Source of the DNA: Thalassobium sp. R2A62
GTDB taxonomy: Bacteria > Pseudomonadota > Alphaproteobacteria > Rhodobacterales > Rhodobacteraceae
Direction: 5' to 3'
Assembly (NCBI RefSeq): GCF_000161835.1
Contig: NZ_GG697169.2
Location: 1,908,418-1,972,417 of the forward strand
Length of the DNA: 64,000 nucleotides
The notes below the pieces were generated by a model. That model did no database searches. It worked only from the letters and a program-made list of their open reading frames with translations, and was not told the DNA's origin. Shown here piece by piece: positions 1 to 8,401 of the stretch (position 1 is its first letter; each line of letters opens with the position of its first letter). The translations under genes were made by a program, and so were the position numbers.

Positions 1-238
1 CCGCTTCGATGTCGCGGTAACGGCTGATCGAGGCAAGGCTCACACGCGACCAAAACGGATACGGATCTAACCCGCGCGTAATGCGACCCTCGTCATAATG
101 GCTGCCAAAAGGTCCGTTGTGCGTGGCAAACTCGGTCGGTTCGGAAGGGCCAATCAATGTGACCTCGTGCCCCATCAGCGTTAAATGCCGTGCGGCCGCC
201 GAGCCGATCAATCCCCGTCCAACTACCGCAATGCGCAT
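1..238 (-). CDS. FAD-dependent oxidoreductase (DAO type), N-terminal part
   Basis: Only the first 79 codons are inside the window; the gene runs off the left edge. The protein opens with a short beta strand and the dinucleotide-binding motif GRGLIGSAAARHL, followed by an acidic-ended second strand (EVTLIGPSE). This is the Rossmann start of D-amino-acid/sarcosine-oxidase-like flavoproteins. The segment SHYDEGRITRGLD recalls the FAD-contact region of amine and amino-acid oxidases. The substrate cannot be inferred. The ATG lies directly after the T-run of a terminator hairpin (239-270), so there is no room for an ordinary ribosome-binding site. Confidence 0.7.
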   Translation of the reverse strand, partial: MRIAVVGRGLIGSAAARHLTLMGHEVTLIGPSEPTEFATHNGPFGSHYDEGRITRGLDPYPFWSRVSLASISRYRDIEA

Positions 239-270
239 AAAAAACCCCTGATCCGTTTGGATCAGAGGCT
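239..270 (-). terminator. Rho-independent terminator of the DUF1013/TrcR gene
   Basis: On the minus strand a stem of about ten pairs (CCTCTGATCC / GGATCAGGGG, one G-T pair) with loop AAAC is followed by six T. It lies 30 bases after the stop of the regulator gene. The T-run abuts the ATG of the next gene. Confidence 0.8.
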
Positions 271-301
271 TGGACATTTTCACTGTAGGGGCAAGCAGAA
301 A

Positions 302-1051
302 TTAGGGCTGCTCGTCCTCGTCAACACCCTCAGGCAGGTTAAAGAAGCTGTCGGCGTCTGGAACGCTTGTGTCTTCGTCAGGCTCAGGCGCGTCGCCCAA
401 TGTAAATGTCTCGAGACCCGAAATCGCCGTTGGGATTTTTGGCTCTGCTTCCATGCCAAGACTCTGCTCCGTGGACACCAGCTTGCGGCGTTCGTCATCG
501 GACATGACGCCACCTTCTTTGGCTTTCTTCGCGTTCGCCTTTTGCACCGCACGGTCCAGCTCGGACTGTTTACACAGGCCCAGTGCGACCGGATCGATCG
601 GCTGGATGTTTGCGATATTCCAGTGCGTCCGCTCGCGGATGGCCTGAATGGTTGGCTTGGTTGTACCGACAAGCTTGGACACCTGACCGTCCGACAGCTC
701 GGGGTGGAATTTCACCAACCACAAGATCGACGCAGGGCGGTCCTGACGCTTGGACAATGGCGTGTAGCGTGGACCACGACGCTTTTCTTCGCCAACCGCA
801 GCTGCGTAGAATTTCAGCTTGAGCGAATGCAGCGGGTTCTCTTCCGCTTTGGTCAGCTCTTCTTGGGTCAACTGGTTGTTGGCAATCGGGTCAAATCCTT
901 TGACGCCAGTCGCGACATCGCCGTCTGCAATGCCTTGGACTTCCAACTCGTGCAGACCACAAAAATCCGCAACCTGCTTGAACGACAGGGTCGTGTTGTC
1001 AATCAGCCAAACAGCTGTGGCTTTCGCCATAATTGGTTTGTTCTCTGCCAT
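302..1051 (-). CDS. trcR: DUF1013 family / TrcR-like cell-cycle transcriptional regulator
   Basis: A protein of 249 residues matching the alphaproteobacterial DUF1013 family, which is annotated as the cell-cycle transcriptional regulator TrcR. After a short leader it reads MAKATAVWLIDNTTLSF, then FCGLHELEVQGIADGD, the helix-turn-helix-like conserved block, and a second block (KLVGTTKPTIQAIRERTHW) that looks like another DNA-binding helix pair. The C-terminus is acidic. The start at 1051 is chosen because GGAGAAG sits a few bases upstream; longer in-frame extensions would run into the divergent RNase T2 promoter region. It ends in its own terminator. Confidence 0.8.
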   Translation of the reverse strand: MAENKPIMAKATAVWLIDNTTLSFKQVADFCGLHELEVQGIADGDVATGVKGFDPIANNQLTQEELTKAEENPLHSLKLKFYAAAVGEEKRRGPRYTPLSKRQDRPASILWLVKFHPELSDGQVSKLVGTTKPTIQAIRERTHWNIANIQPIDPVALGLCKQSELDRAVQKANAKKAKEGGVMSDDERRKLVSTEQSLGMEAEPKIPTAISGLETFTLGDAPEPDEDTSVPDADSFFNLPEGVDEDEQP

Positions 1052-1180
1052 CGTCTTCTCCATATCAAAACGACATAACTTTCCCGCGCCCTTGAAGGGG
1101 CTGACCGCTGGGGCCGGGTTCTCGTTGTCGGGGAACTTGGGGTGTATATAGTGAAACGTGACCAAATAGAAAAGATCAAA

Positions 1181-1816
1181 ATGCCCAGACTGTTTACTGC
1201 TCTTGCCACACTCTTTTTCACGTCCACGGCTATGGCCGAGGATAAAGCCGGTGATTTCGACTATTACGTGCTATCTCTTTCGTGGTCGCCCACGTGGTGC
1301 GCGATCGAAGGTGACGGCCGTGGCTCGCCTCAATGCGACGCATCCGAGGACTTCGGCTGGATTTTGCACGGGCTCTGGCCACAATACCACCAAGGCTGGC
1401 CCAGCTTTTGCAACACTCGGTTCTCGCCCCCATCCCGCGGTCAAACTGGGGATATGGCCGATATCATGGGGACATCTGGTCTGGCTTGGCACCAATGGCG
1501 CAAACATGGCGCGTGTTCGGGCCTGTCACCCTCGGATTATTACGCCCTATCGCGCGAAGCCTACGAACAGGTGAACCGCCCAGAAGTGTTCCGCAAACTC
1601 GACCGGTCCGTCACCCTGCCCGCATCAGTGGTCGAAGAGGCGTTTCTCAAGGCCAACCCCACATGGGAGCCAGACATGCTGACCATCACCTGCAAACAAA
1701 ACCGCGTTCAAGAGGCGCGCTTGTGCCTGTCGCGTGATTTGACGCCAGTGCCCTGTGGCCGCGATGTGATCCGAGATTGCCAAATGACCAACGCGCTCTT
1801 TGACCCAATTCGCTAA
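1181..1816 (+). CDS. Secreted ribonuclease T2 family protein
   Basis: A protein of 211 residues with an N-terminal signal peptide (about residues 1-19, ending TSTAMA). It carries both active-site blocks of the RNase T2 family: FGWILHGLWPQ (catalytic His63) and WHQWRKHGAC (Lys108, His109). RNase T2 enzymes cleave single-stranded RNA through 2',3'-cyclic intermediates, usually in the periplasm or outside the cell. The second block usually reads EWxKHG; here the acidic residue is Gln105. Paired cysteines suggest disulfides. The ATG at 1181 is preferred over 1142 because it starts the signal peptide. The gene is divergent from the TrcR-like gene. Confidence 0.85.
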   Translation: MPRLFTALATLFFTSTAMAEDKAGDFDYYVLSLSWSPTWCAIEGDGRGSPQCDASEDFGWILHGLWPQYHQGWPSFCNTRFSPPSRGQTGDMADIMGTSGLAWHQWRKHGACSGLSPSDYYALSREAYEQVNRPEVFRKLDRSVTLPASVVEEAFLKANPTWEPDMLTITCKQNRVQEARLCLSRDLTPVPCGRDVIRDCQMTNALFDPIR

Positions 1817-2019
1817 TATTGTTGCGAACGACTCGCAATTAGGGCGCGCAGTACCTATCTATAAGGCAGAATCGAACCGCAGCACTTGTTCGCCTTCTAT
1901 GCCTTGCACAAACGCTTCAAACCCAAGGTCATAATCCGCTAGTGTTTTGAAGCGAAGCGTTTTACCAAATCAACCATCGGAACGATCTCGCACCGAGATT
2001 TGCCACTTGAGGATACGAC

Positions 2020-3039
2020 ATGAAACCGATCTTTACCGCCCTTTTGGCAGGCGCCGCATTCGCAACAACCGCAACCGTCGCAGCTGCTCAGGACGTCAAA
2101 TTGCGCGTTCACCACTTTCTCCCAGAGCGTGCCTCGCTGCATGCTCAGTTTTTGGTCCCATGGGCCGAACAGGTCGAGGCCGCGAGTGTTGGAAAAATCG
2201 ATATCGAACTATTTGCTGCGATGTCTCTGGGCGGACGCCCCGGTGATCTCTACGACCAAGCCGCCGATGGCGCAGTCGACATTATCCTAACATTGCCAGG
2301 CTACACCTCTGGTCGCTTCAACCAGACAGAAGTGTTCGAGCTGCCTTTTATGATGCCAAACTCCAAGGCATCGGCTGGCGCGTTCTGGGATATGATCGAG
2401 AGTGACCTGCAAGACGGCGAATATGACGAGACCCAGATCCTTGCCGGTTGGGTCCACGGTCCTGGTGTCATTCACACCAAAGAGCCCGTCGAAAAGCTTG
2501 AAGATCTGGCAGGCATGGAAATGCGTGGCCCGACCCGCATCATCACCGACCTGCTGGGCGAATACGGCGCGACCCCTGTCGGCATGCCTCTGCCCGCGAT
2601 CCCTGAGAATATCTCGAAGGGTGTCATCAGCGGCGCTGTTGTTCCTTGGGAAGTTGTCCCATCCATCAAACTCCAAGAGCTTGTGACCAATCACACCGAG
2701 TTTGATAGCGACACAGCCCTTTATACAGCGACCTTTGTTCTGGCGATGAACCTCGACAGCTACGACGCTATGCCCGACGACCTGCGCGCTATTCTCGACG
2801 CGGAAACAGGCAAAGCCCTGTCGATGAACGTCGGCCAAATGATGAGCGATTGGGACGCGCCATCGCGCGAAATCTCCCAAGGCAACAACATTATCACTCT
2901 TTCGGCCGAAGAATCCGCTCGTTGGAAAGACGCAGCACAGCCGGTCTATGACCGCTGGATCGAGCGTGCGGCAGACGAAGGTTTTGACGGCACGACGACC
3001 ATCGCCAAGGCCCAAGAGCTGATCCAAGCCAACATGTAG
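2020..3039 (+). CDS. dctP: TRAP transporter substrate-binding protein (DctP family)
   Basis: A protein of 339 residues with a signal peptide of about 23 residues (cleavage after AAA, before QDVKLRVHH). It shows typical DctP landmarks: LFAAMSLGGRPGDLYDQ, the region GMEMRGPTR with the arginine that usually binds the substrate carboxylate, and alternating helix/strand blocks. It should deliver an organic acid or similar solute from the periplasm to the DctQM permease encoded immediately downstream. The ribosome-binding site is GAGGA. No catabolic enzyme sits beside it, so the substrate is unknown. Confidence 0.88.
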   Translation: MKPIFTALLAGAAFATTATVAAAQDVKLRVHHFLPERASLHAQFLVPWAEQVEAASVGKIDIELFAAMSLGGRPGDLYDQAADGAVDIILTLPGYTSGRFNQTEVFELPFMMPNSKASAGAFWDMIESDLQDGEYDETQILAGWVHGPGVIHTKEPVEKLEDLAGMEMRGPTRIITDLLGEYGATPVGMPLPAIPENISKGVISGAVVPWEVVPSIKLQELVTNHTEFDSDTALYTATFVLAMNLDSYDAMPDDLRAILDAETGKALSMNVGQMMSDWDAPSREISQGNNIITLSAEESARWKDAAQPVYDRWIERAADEGFDGTTTIAKAQELIQANM

Positions 3040-3100
3040 CAAACGCAGACCTCGGCTGTGTCATAGCCGCCGAGGTCGCCATCACGGGGCACAATCCATC

Positions 3101-3724
3101 ATGTTTGACCGCATCGAACGGACTGTTTCCCGTATCAGCACCACTTCCGCCTTGGTCGGCGGCATGGGCCTTCTCTTTGCCACTGTGCTGACCTGTATCT
3201 CCATTATTCTCAAATTGATCCGCCGCGGTCTCGATGCGGTGTTCGGTCCGACCAACATCCCCGAGACCTTGCTCTGGGTGCGCCCCATTCTGGGCGAAGA
3301 GGAACTGGTGCAATGGGGTGTCGGCTTTGCGCTGTTTGCAGCCCTCCCTTACGTGATGTTCCAACGCGGCCATATCAAAGTCGATCTGTTCGAGCCGTAC
3401 TTTGGCACGCTCGGCAATCGCATCTTGGCTCTTGCGGGGGACGTGCTGTTCTCCTTGATCGCCTATCTGATTTTGACCCGCCAATGGTTCTTGATGTTCA
3501 AAAAGGCCCGCGGTGATGATCCGAAATGGATCGAACTCTTTTTCACCGGTGATTGGTCAGAGATCGCCGATCGGTTGCGCGACAACCTGGAGAGCCAAGT
3601 GCTCGGGCTAAAATTATGGCTCGGATACCTCGTCGCAGAAGTCTGCGTCGCAATCTTCTTTTTCGTGGCTTTGTTTTGTGTTTGGCGTTCAGCCCGCGCC
3701 TTGGTCCAAGGGCGGGCCACATAA
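3101..3724 (+). CDS. dctQ: TRAP transporter small permease (DctQ family)
   Basis: A protein of 207 residues with four hydrophobic segments, the DctQ arrangement. The segment MFQRGHIKVDLF matches the conserved Q-R-G-H-I-x-V-D signature of small TRAP permeases. A polar loop (about residues 135-165) lies between the third and fourth membrane helices. It overlaps the large permease by one base (TAATG), so translation is probably coupled. Confidence 0.88.
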   Translation: MFDRIERTVSRISTTSALVGGMGLLFATVLTCISIILKLIRRGLDAVFGPTNIPETLLWVRPILGEEELVQWGVGFALFAALPYVMFQRGHIKVDLFEPYFGTLGNRILALAGDVLFSLIAYLILTRQWFLMFKKARGDDPKWIELFFTGDWSEIADRLRDNLESQVLGLKLWLGYLVAEVCVAIFFFVALFCVWRSARALVQGRAT

Positions 3725-5055
3725 TGGACATTAGCAGCTTCCAAATCGGGCTTCTTAGCTTCCCAGTTCTTCTGACTTTGATCTTTCTTCGCATCCCTCT
3801 TGCGGCGGCGATGTTCTTCGTGGGTTTGACCGGCACCTACCTGATCAGCGGCAACACGCGGATGATCGACAGCCAGCTCAAAACGTTCACCTACGGCAAT
3901 CTCACGAACTATTCGCTCTCGATCATTCCGCTGTTCCTGTTGATGAGCGAATTTGCCACCCGTGGCGGGATGTCCCGTTCATTGTTCAAGGCGGCCGAGG
4001 CCTTTCTGGGCCACCGCAAAGGCGGGCTCGCGATGGCCGCGATTGGTGCATCGGCAGGCTTTGGCGCGGTTTGTGGGTCATCACTGGCCACAGCCTCATC
4101 CATGGGCAAGGTCGCGCTGCCCGAACTCAAACGCGCAGGCTATTCGGGTCCACTGTCGACCGGCGCGTTGGCCGCAGGCGGTACGTTGGGCATTTTGATC
4201 CCACCATCGGTCGTGTTGGTCGTCTATGCGATCTTGGCCGAGGAAAACATCGCCAAATTATTCACCGCCGCGTTCCTACCCGGGTTTATCGCAATGCTGG
4301 GCTATATGGTGACGATCGCGATCTACACCCGTGTCGTCCCAAACTCTGGCGCCGCATTGCCCCGCCAACCATATGCCGACCGCATGCGCGCGTTGTGGAA
4401 TGTCTGGCCCGTCGCTGTGATCTTTGGTCTGGTGATTGGTGGCATCTACACGGGCGCATTTTCCCCGACCGCCGCTGCTGCCGTGGGTGTCGCAGGCACT
4501 GGCATCGTCGCGCTTGCAAACGGCGGACTGACCAGATCAGCGCTGCGGGATAGTCTGCTTGCAACCGCGCAAACCGCTGCCATGATCTTTTTCATTGTTC
4601 TGGCCGCTCAGGTGTTTAACTCGTTCCTCTCTGCCGCCCAAGTTCCACAGTCCCTCGCCACCTACTTTATCGAGGCCGAGCTGAACCCTTGGACGATCCT
4701 GATTGGCATGCTCGTGCTCTATCTTGTGTTGGGCACCGTGATGGATTCCCTTGCGATGATTTTTCTCACTGTACCGATTTTTATCCCGATCATTGCGCAG
4801 CTCAATTTTGGCATTCCACCAGCCGAGGTCGGCATCTGGTTCGGTATCCTTGTTCTCATGTCAGCCGAGATCGGACTGATTACACCGCCCGTTGGATTGA
4901 ACCTGTTTGTCATCAACGCGATGGCCAAAGACGTCTCGATTGGTCAAACCTATCGCGGTGCCTTGCCATTTGTGTTGTCCGACATTCTGCGGATTATTTT
5001 GCTCGTCGCGTTTCCGTCAATTACGCTTGGATTGGTCCGACTGTTCTACGGTTGA
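3724..5055 (+). CDS. dctM: TRAP transporter large permease (DctM family)
   Basis: A strongly hydrophobic protein of 443 residues with DctM signatures: SIIPLFLLMSEFATRGGMS near the start, GASAGFGAVCGSSLATA, the helix-breaking GTLGILIPPSVVLVVYA, and EIGLITPPVGLNLFV near the end. It is the Na+-coupled translocation subunit, working with the preceding DctQ and DctP. The ATG at 3724 overlaps the dctQ stop; an in-frame extension to 3553 lies inside dctQ and was rejected. Confidence 0.9.
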   Translation: MDISSFQIGLLSFPVLLTLIFLRIPLAAAMFFVGLTGTYLISGNTRMIDSQLKTFTYGNLTNYSLSIIPLFLLMSEFATRGGMSRSLFKAAEAFLGHRKGGLAMAAIGASAGFGAVCGSSLATASSMGKVALPELKRAGYSGPLSTGALAAGGTLGILIPPSVVLVVYAILAEENIAKLFTAAFLPGFIAMLGYMVTIAIYTRVVPNSGAALPRQPYADRMRALWNVWPVAVIFGLVIGGIYTGAFSPTAAAAVGVAGTGIVALANGGLTRSALRDSLLATAQTAAMIFFIVLAAQVFNSFLSAAQVPQSLATYFIEAELNPWTILIGMLVLYLVLGTVMDSLAMIFLTVPIFIPIIAQLNFGIPPAEVGIWFGILVLMSAEIGLITPPVGLNLFVINAMAKDVSIGQTYRGALPFVLSDILRIILLVAFPSITLGLVRLFYG

Positions 5056-5184
5056 CGCCAATTTTATCAAAACCTGCGCCAAAACGATCCGTATTAACCC
5101 GTATTGCATGCGGTTTCGCTTGAGCTAAATGTCAATTTAACACAAAACATGTAAACTATTTCAGTCCGCAGATCAGGAGTTCGC

Positions 5185-8040
5185 GTGTCCCTCTTCCTTA
5201 TCGTCGCTTTGCCCTTCCTGGGCGCGCTCTTGCCCGGATTGATGAATACCGCTGGCCGTGCCGCTTGTGCTGGTGTCACCTTTACCGTGACCCTCGCCGC
5301 TCTGATCGGCCTCCTGACAAATCTGCCAGCCGTTCTCGCGGGCGAAGTGGTGACCACAGGGTTTGACTGGATCCCAGTTCTCGGCCTCAATGTGACCCTA
5401 ATGCTCGACGGCTTGGGCTTTTTCTTTGCCTGTTTGATCCTTGGGATCGGCCTGTTGATCATCACCTACGCGCGCTTTTATCTCGCCCGCGAGGACAACA
5501 TGGGCGAGTTCTTTACCTATCTCTTGCTGTTCCAAGGCGCGATGGTCGGTATTGTTCTGAGCGACAACATCCTGCTTCTCTTGGTGTTCTGGGAGCTGAC
5601 GTCGCTGTCGTCTTTCCTGTTGATCGGCTTTTGGAAGCACCTCCCCGAAGGACGCCAAGGCGCGCTTATGGCTCTGACGGTCACAGGTATGGGCGGCCTT
5701 GCGATGATTGGTGGCATGCTGATCCTCGGCAATATCGTCGGCAGCTATGACCTAAGCGTCATTTTGCAACATCGCGACATGATCCAAGCATCGCCGCTGT
5801 ATCTGCCCGCCCTGCTATTGATCCTGCTGGGTTGCTTTACCAAGTCGGCGCAATTTCCGTTCCACTTTTGGCTGCCCCACGCGATGGCGGCGCCGACGCC
5901 TGTGTCGGCCTACCTGCACTCGGCTACGATGGTTAAGGCCGGTATCTTTCTCATGGCGCGGATGTGGCCAGTTCTGTCAGGCACACCTGAATGGTTCATG
6001 ATCGTCACTTCGGCGGGCCTGATCACAATGGTACTGGGCGCTGTGATCGGTTTGTTCAAACATGACCTCAAGGCGCTACTGGCCTTTTCGACTGTCAGCC
6101 ACCTAGGCCTGATCACGATGCTCTTGGGCACTGGCACGGCCTTTGGCGCTATGGCGGCCGTGTTCCACATTCTCAACCACGCGACGTTCAAAGCGGCGTT
6201 GTTCATGTCCACGGGCATCATCGACCATGAAACCCATACCCGCGATATCCGTCGGTTGGGCGGCCTGCGCAAATTGATGCCAATCACCTTTGTCATCGCG
6301 ACAATCGCCGCGCTGTCTATGGCAGGCATCCCGCTGCTTAATGGTTTCTTGTCGAAAGAAATGATGCTGGAAGAGGCCGGTCACACCGTCCTGTTTAGCT
6401 CGCCTTATCTGGTGCCGGTTCTTGCCACGATCGGCTCGTTGTTTTCAGCCGCCTATTGCTTCCGTCTAATCAGCCACACGTTCCTCGGACCGGTGCGCGA
6501 CGACTATCCTGCCCACCCGCATGATCCACCTCTCGGTCTTTATGGCCCACCCGCGTTGCTAGTTGTTCTGGTTGTTGTGATCGGCATCGCACCGTTCTTG
6601 GTCGAGCCCTTTGTCAGAACCGTGACCGCCACCGTTCTTGGCGACGCCGCATCATTGTCCAAGGCACATATCAAAATCTGGCATGGCCTCGTGCCCGCGG
6701 TCTTCATGTCGATCGCAGCCGTCGTTGGTGGCCTGATTATGCTGGCTGCGTTCAAACCCGCCCTGCGTCTATGGGATGCCGCACCCCGCCCAGAGGCCAA
6801 GTCGATCTTTGACGCAATCATTTTCGCCTGTGTTGGACTGGCCCAGCGCATCACGCACACGCTGCACGATGGCGCGTTCACACGGTACGCCGCGATCTTT
6901 GGCGTGACCGTGGTCGCCTATGGCACCTTTGCGTGGCACACCGGAACCATTGGTGCGGCGACGCGCACCCCGCAGGTCGCAACGCCCGTCCAATACGCAA
7001 GCTGGCTCATGTTGGTCACAGCGACTGTGGGCATGGCGTTCTTGCACCGCAATCGCCTGCTGTCGCTGATGCTGATCGGGATCGTCGGCCTGATAGTGTC
7101 TGTCGGATTTGTATTCTTTAGCGCACCCGATCTTGCCATGACCCAATTGACGGTTGAGGTGGTCACGATCATCCTGCTTCTCTTGGCGCTGAACTTTCTT
7201 CCCAACCGCACCCCAGTTGAAAGCAGCGTTGTCCGGCGCACACGCGATATCGCGGTGGCCACCGTGACTGGTATCGCGGCAACTGTGCTGTCCTATCACT
7301 ATCTGCTGCGCGACACAGTTGCCCCCAGCATTTCAGATTTCCACCTCGCCAATTCCTACAAAGGTGGGGGCGGCACGAACGTCGTGAACGTGATCCTCGT
7401 CGATTTCCGTGGCTTTGATACCTATGGCGAAATCATCGTGCTTGGGATCGCAGCGCTGTTGATCTATGCGTTGACCGAAACCCTATTGGGTGGACCCGTG
7501 CGTGCGCGCCTGTTGAACCGCAAACCGGACCAACCCCGTTCGGGCAACATGCATCCGATGATGATGGTTGTGATGACCCGCGTGATCATGCCCGTTGTCT
7601 TGATGGTCGGTTTCTACATCTTCTGGCGCGGCCACAACGAACCAGGCGGCGGATTTATCGCGGGCCTGATCGTGTCGATCGCGGTTGTCATGCAATATAT
7701 GGCGAGCGGGTTCTCTTGGACCTCGGCGCGGTTGCGCTATCCGTACCACGGCGTCATCGGCGCAGGTGTCTTGGTCGCAGGTCTCACAGGGATCGGATCA
7801 TGGTTCTTTGCCAAGCCGTTCCTGACGTCTGACTTTACCTACGTCCGCATCCCACCATTCGAAAAATTCGAGCTGGCCACGGCCGCACTCTTTGACCTTG
7901 GTGTGTTTCTCGCCGTCGTCGGTGCTGTGATGCTGTCACTCGAGAGCTTCTCACGCCTTGCGCGCCGTGCCCATGTCCCGGACACAGAACACCCGATGGA
8001 CATCGACCCATCCCGCAACTCTGACACAGTGGAGGCCTAA
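5185..8040 (+). CDS. mrpA: Mrp Na+/H+ antiporter, fused subunits A and B
   Basis: A protein of 951 residues. The first 750 or so form the MrpA/NuoL-like proton channel (LFWELTSLSSFLLIGFW, FPFHFWLPHAMAAPTPVSAYLHSATMVKAG in pieces, LKALLAFSTVSHLGL). The last 150 or so (MTRVIMPVVLMVGFY, NEPGGGFIAGL) are MrpB. The fused A'CDEFG arrangement is the group 2 form seen in rhizobial pha loci. The complex exports Na+ (or K+) in exchange for protons. Start is GTG with CAGGAG upstream. It heads the six-gene operon running to 11108. Confidence 0.92.
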   Translation: MSLFLIVALPFLGALLPGLMNTAGRAACAGVTFTVTLAALIGLLTNLPAVLAGEVVTTGFDWIPVLGLNVTLMLDGLGFFFACLILGIGLLIITYARFYLAREDNMGEFFTYLLLFQGAMVGIVLSDNILLLLVFWELTSLSSFLLIGFWKHLPEGRQGALMALTVTGMGGLAMIGGMLILGNIVGSYDLSVILQHRDMIQASPLYLPALLLILLGCFTKSAQFPFHFWLPHAMAAPTPVSAYLHSATMVKAGIFLMARMWPVLSGTPEWFMIVTSAGLITMVLGAVIGLFKHDLKALLAFSTVSHLGLITMLLGTGTAFGAMAAVFHILNHATFKAALFMSTGIIDHETHTRDIRRLGGLRKLMPITFVIATIAALSMAGIPLLNGFLSKEMMLEEAGHTVLFSSPYLVPVLATIGSLFSAAYCFRLISHTFLGPVRDDYPAHPHDPPLGLYGPPALLVVLVVVIGIAPFLVEPFVRTVTATVLGDAASLSKAHIKIWHGLVPAVFMSIAAVVGGLIMLAAFKPALRLWDAAPRPEAKSIFDAIIFACVGLAQRITHTLHDGAFTRYAAIFGVTVVAYGTFAWHTGTIGAATRTPQVATPVQYASWLMLVTATVGMAFLHRNRLLSLMLIGIVGLIVSVGFVFFSAPDLAMTQLTVEVVTIILLLLALNFLPNRTPVESSVVRRTRDIAVATVTGIAATVLSYHYLLRDTVAPSISDFHLANSYKGGGGTNVVNVILVDFRGFDTYGEIIVLGIAALLIYALTETLLGGPVRARLLNRKPDQPRSGNMHPMMMVVMTRVIMPVVLMVGFYIFWRGHNEPGGGFIAGLIVSIAVVMQYMASGFSWTSARLRYPYHGVIGAGVLVAGLTGIGSWFFAKPFLTSDFTYVRIPPFEKFELATAALFDLGVFLAVVGAVMLSLESFSRLARRAHVPDTEHPMDIDPSRNSDTVEA

Positions 8041-8041
8041 G

Positions 8042-8401
8042 ATGGACATCCTCAGCCTCGCCAACACCGAATTCTTCGTGGCGTCCGCCATTGGCATTCT
8101 AACAGCCGCCGGCATGTATCTGGTGATGCGCATGCGCACCTTCCCAGTCATCATGGGCGTCTCGTTGCTGACCTACGCGGTCAATGTATTCCTCTTTGCA
8201 TCAGGTCGATTGGTCATTGGCGCACCGCCAATCCTAACGGACGCCGAAACCTACACCGATCCCCTGCCCCAAGCGCTTGTTTTGACCGCCATTGTCATCT
8301 CGTTCGGCATGACGGCGGTTGTTGTGATGATTGCACTGGGTGCGTACCTCGGATCGGATGATGATCACGTCGATGACACCGTGTCGGAGGATGCGCCATG
8401 A
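8042..8401 (+). CDS. mrpC: Mrp Na+/H+ antiporter subunit C
   Basis: A protein of 119 residues with three hydrophobic segments, homologous to MrpC/NuoK. Characteristic stretches are GMYLVMRMRTFPVIMGVSLL and DPLPQALVLTAIVISFGMTA, where the conserved D-P-L-P-Q-A-L-V-L-T-A-I-V-I motif is the NuoK-type core. The tail is acidic. The start at 8042 lies one base after the mrpA stop, and the stop overlaps the mrpD start (ATGA). Confidence 0.92.
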   Translation: MDILSLANTEFFVASAIGILTAAGMYLVMRMRTFPVIMGVSLLTYAVNVFLFASGRLVIGAPPILTDAETYTDPLPQALVLTAIVISFGMTAVVVMIALGAYLGSDDDHVDDTVSEDAP

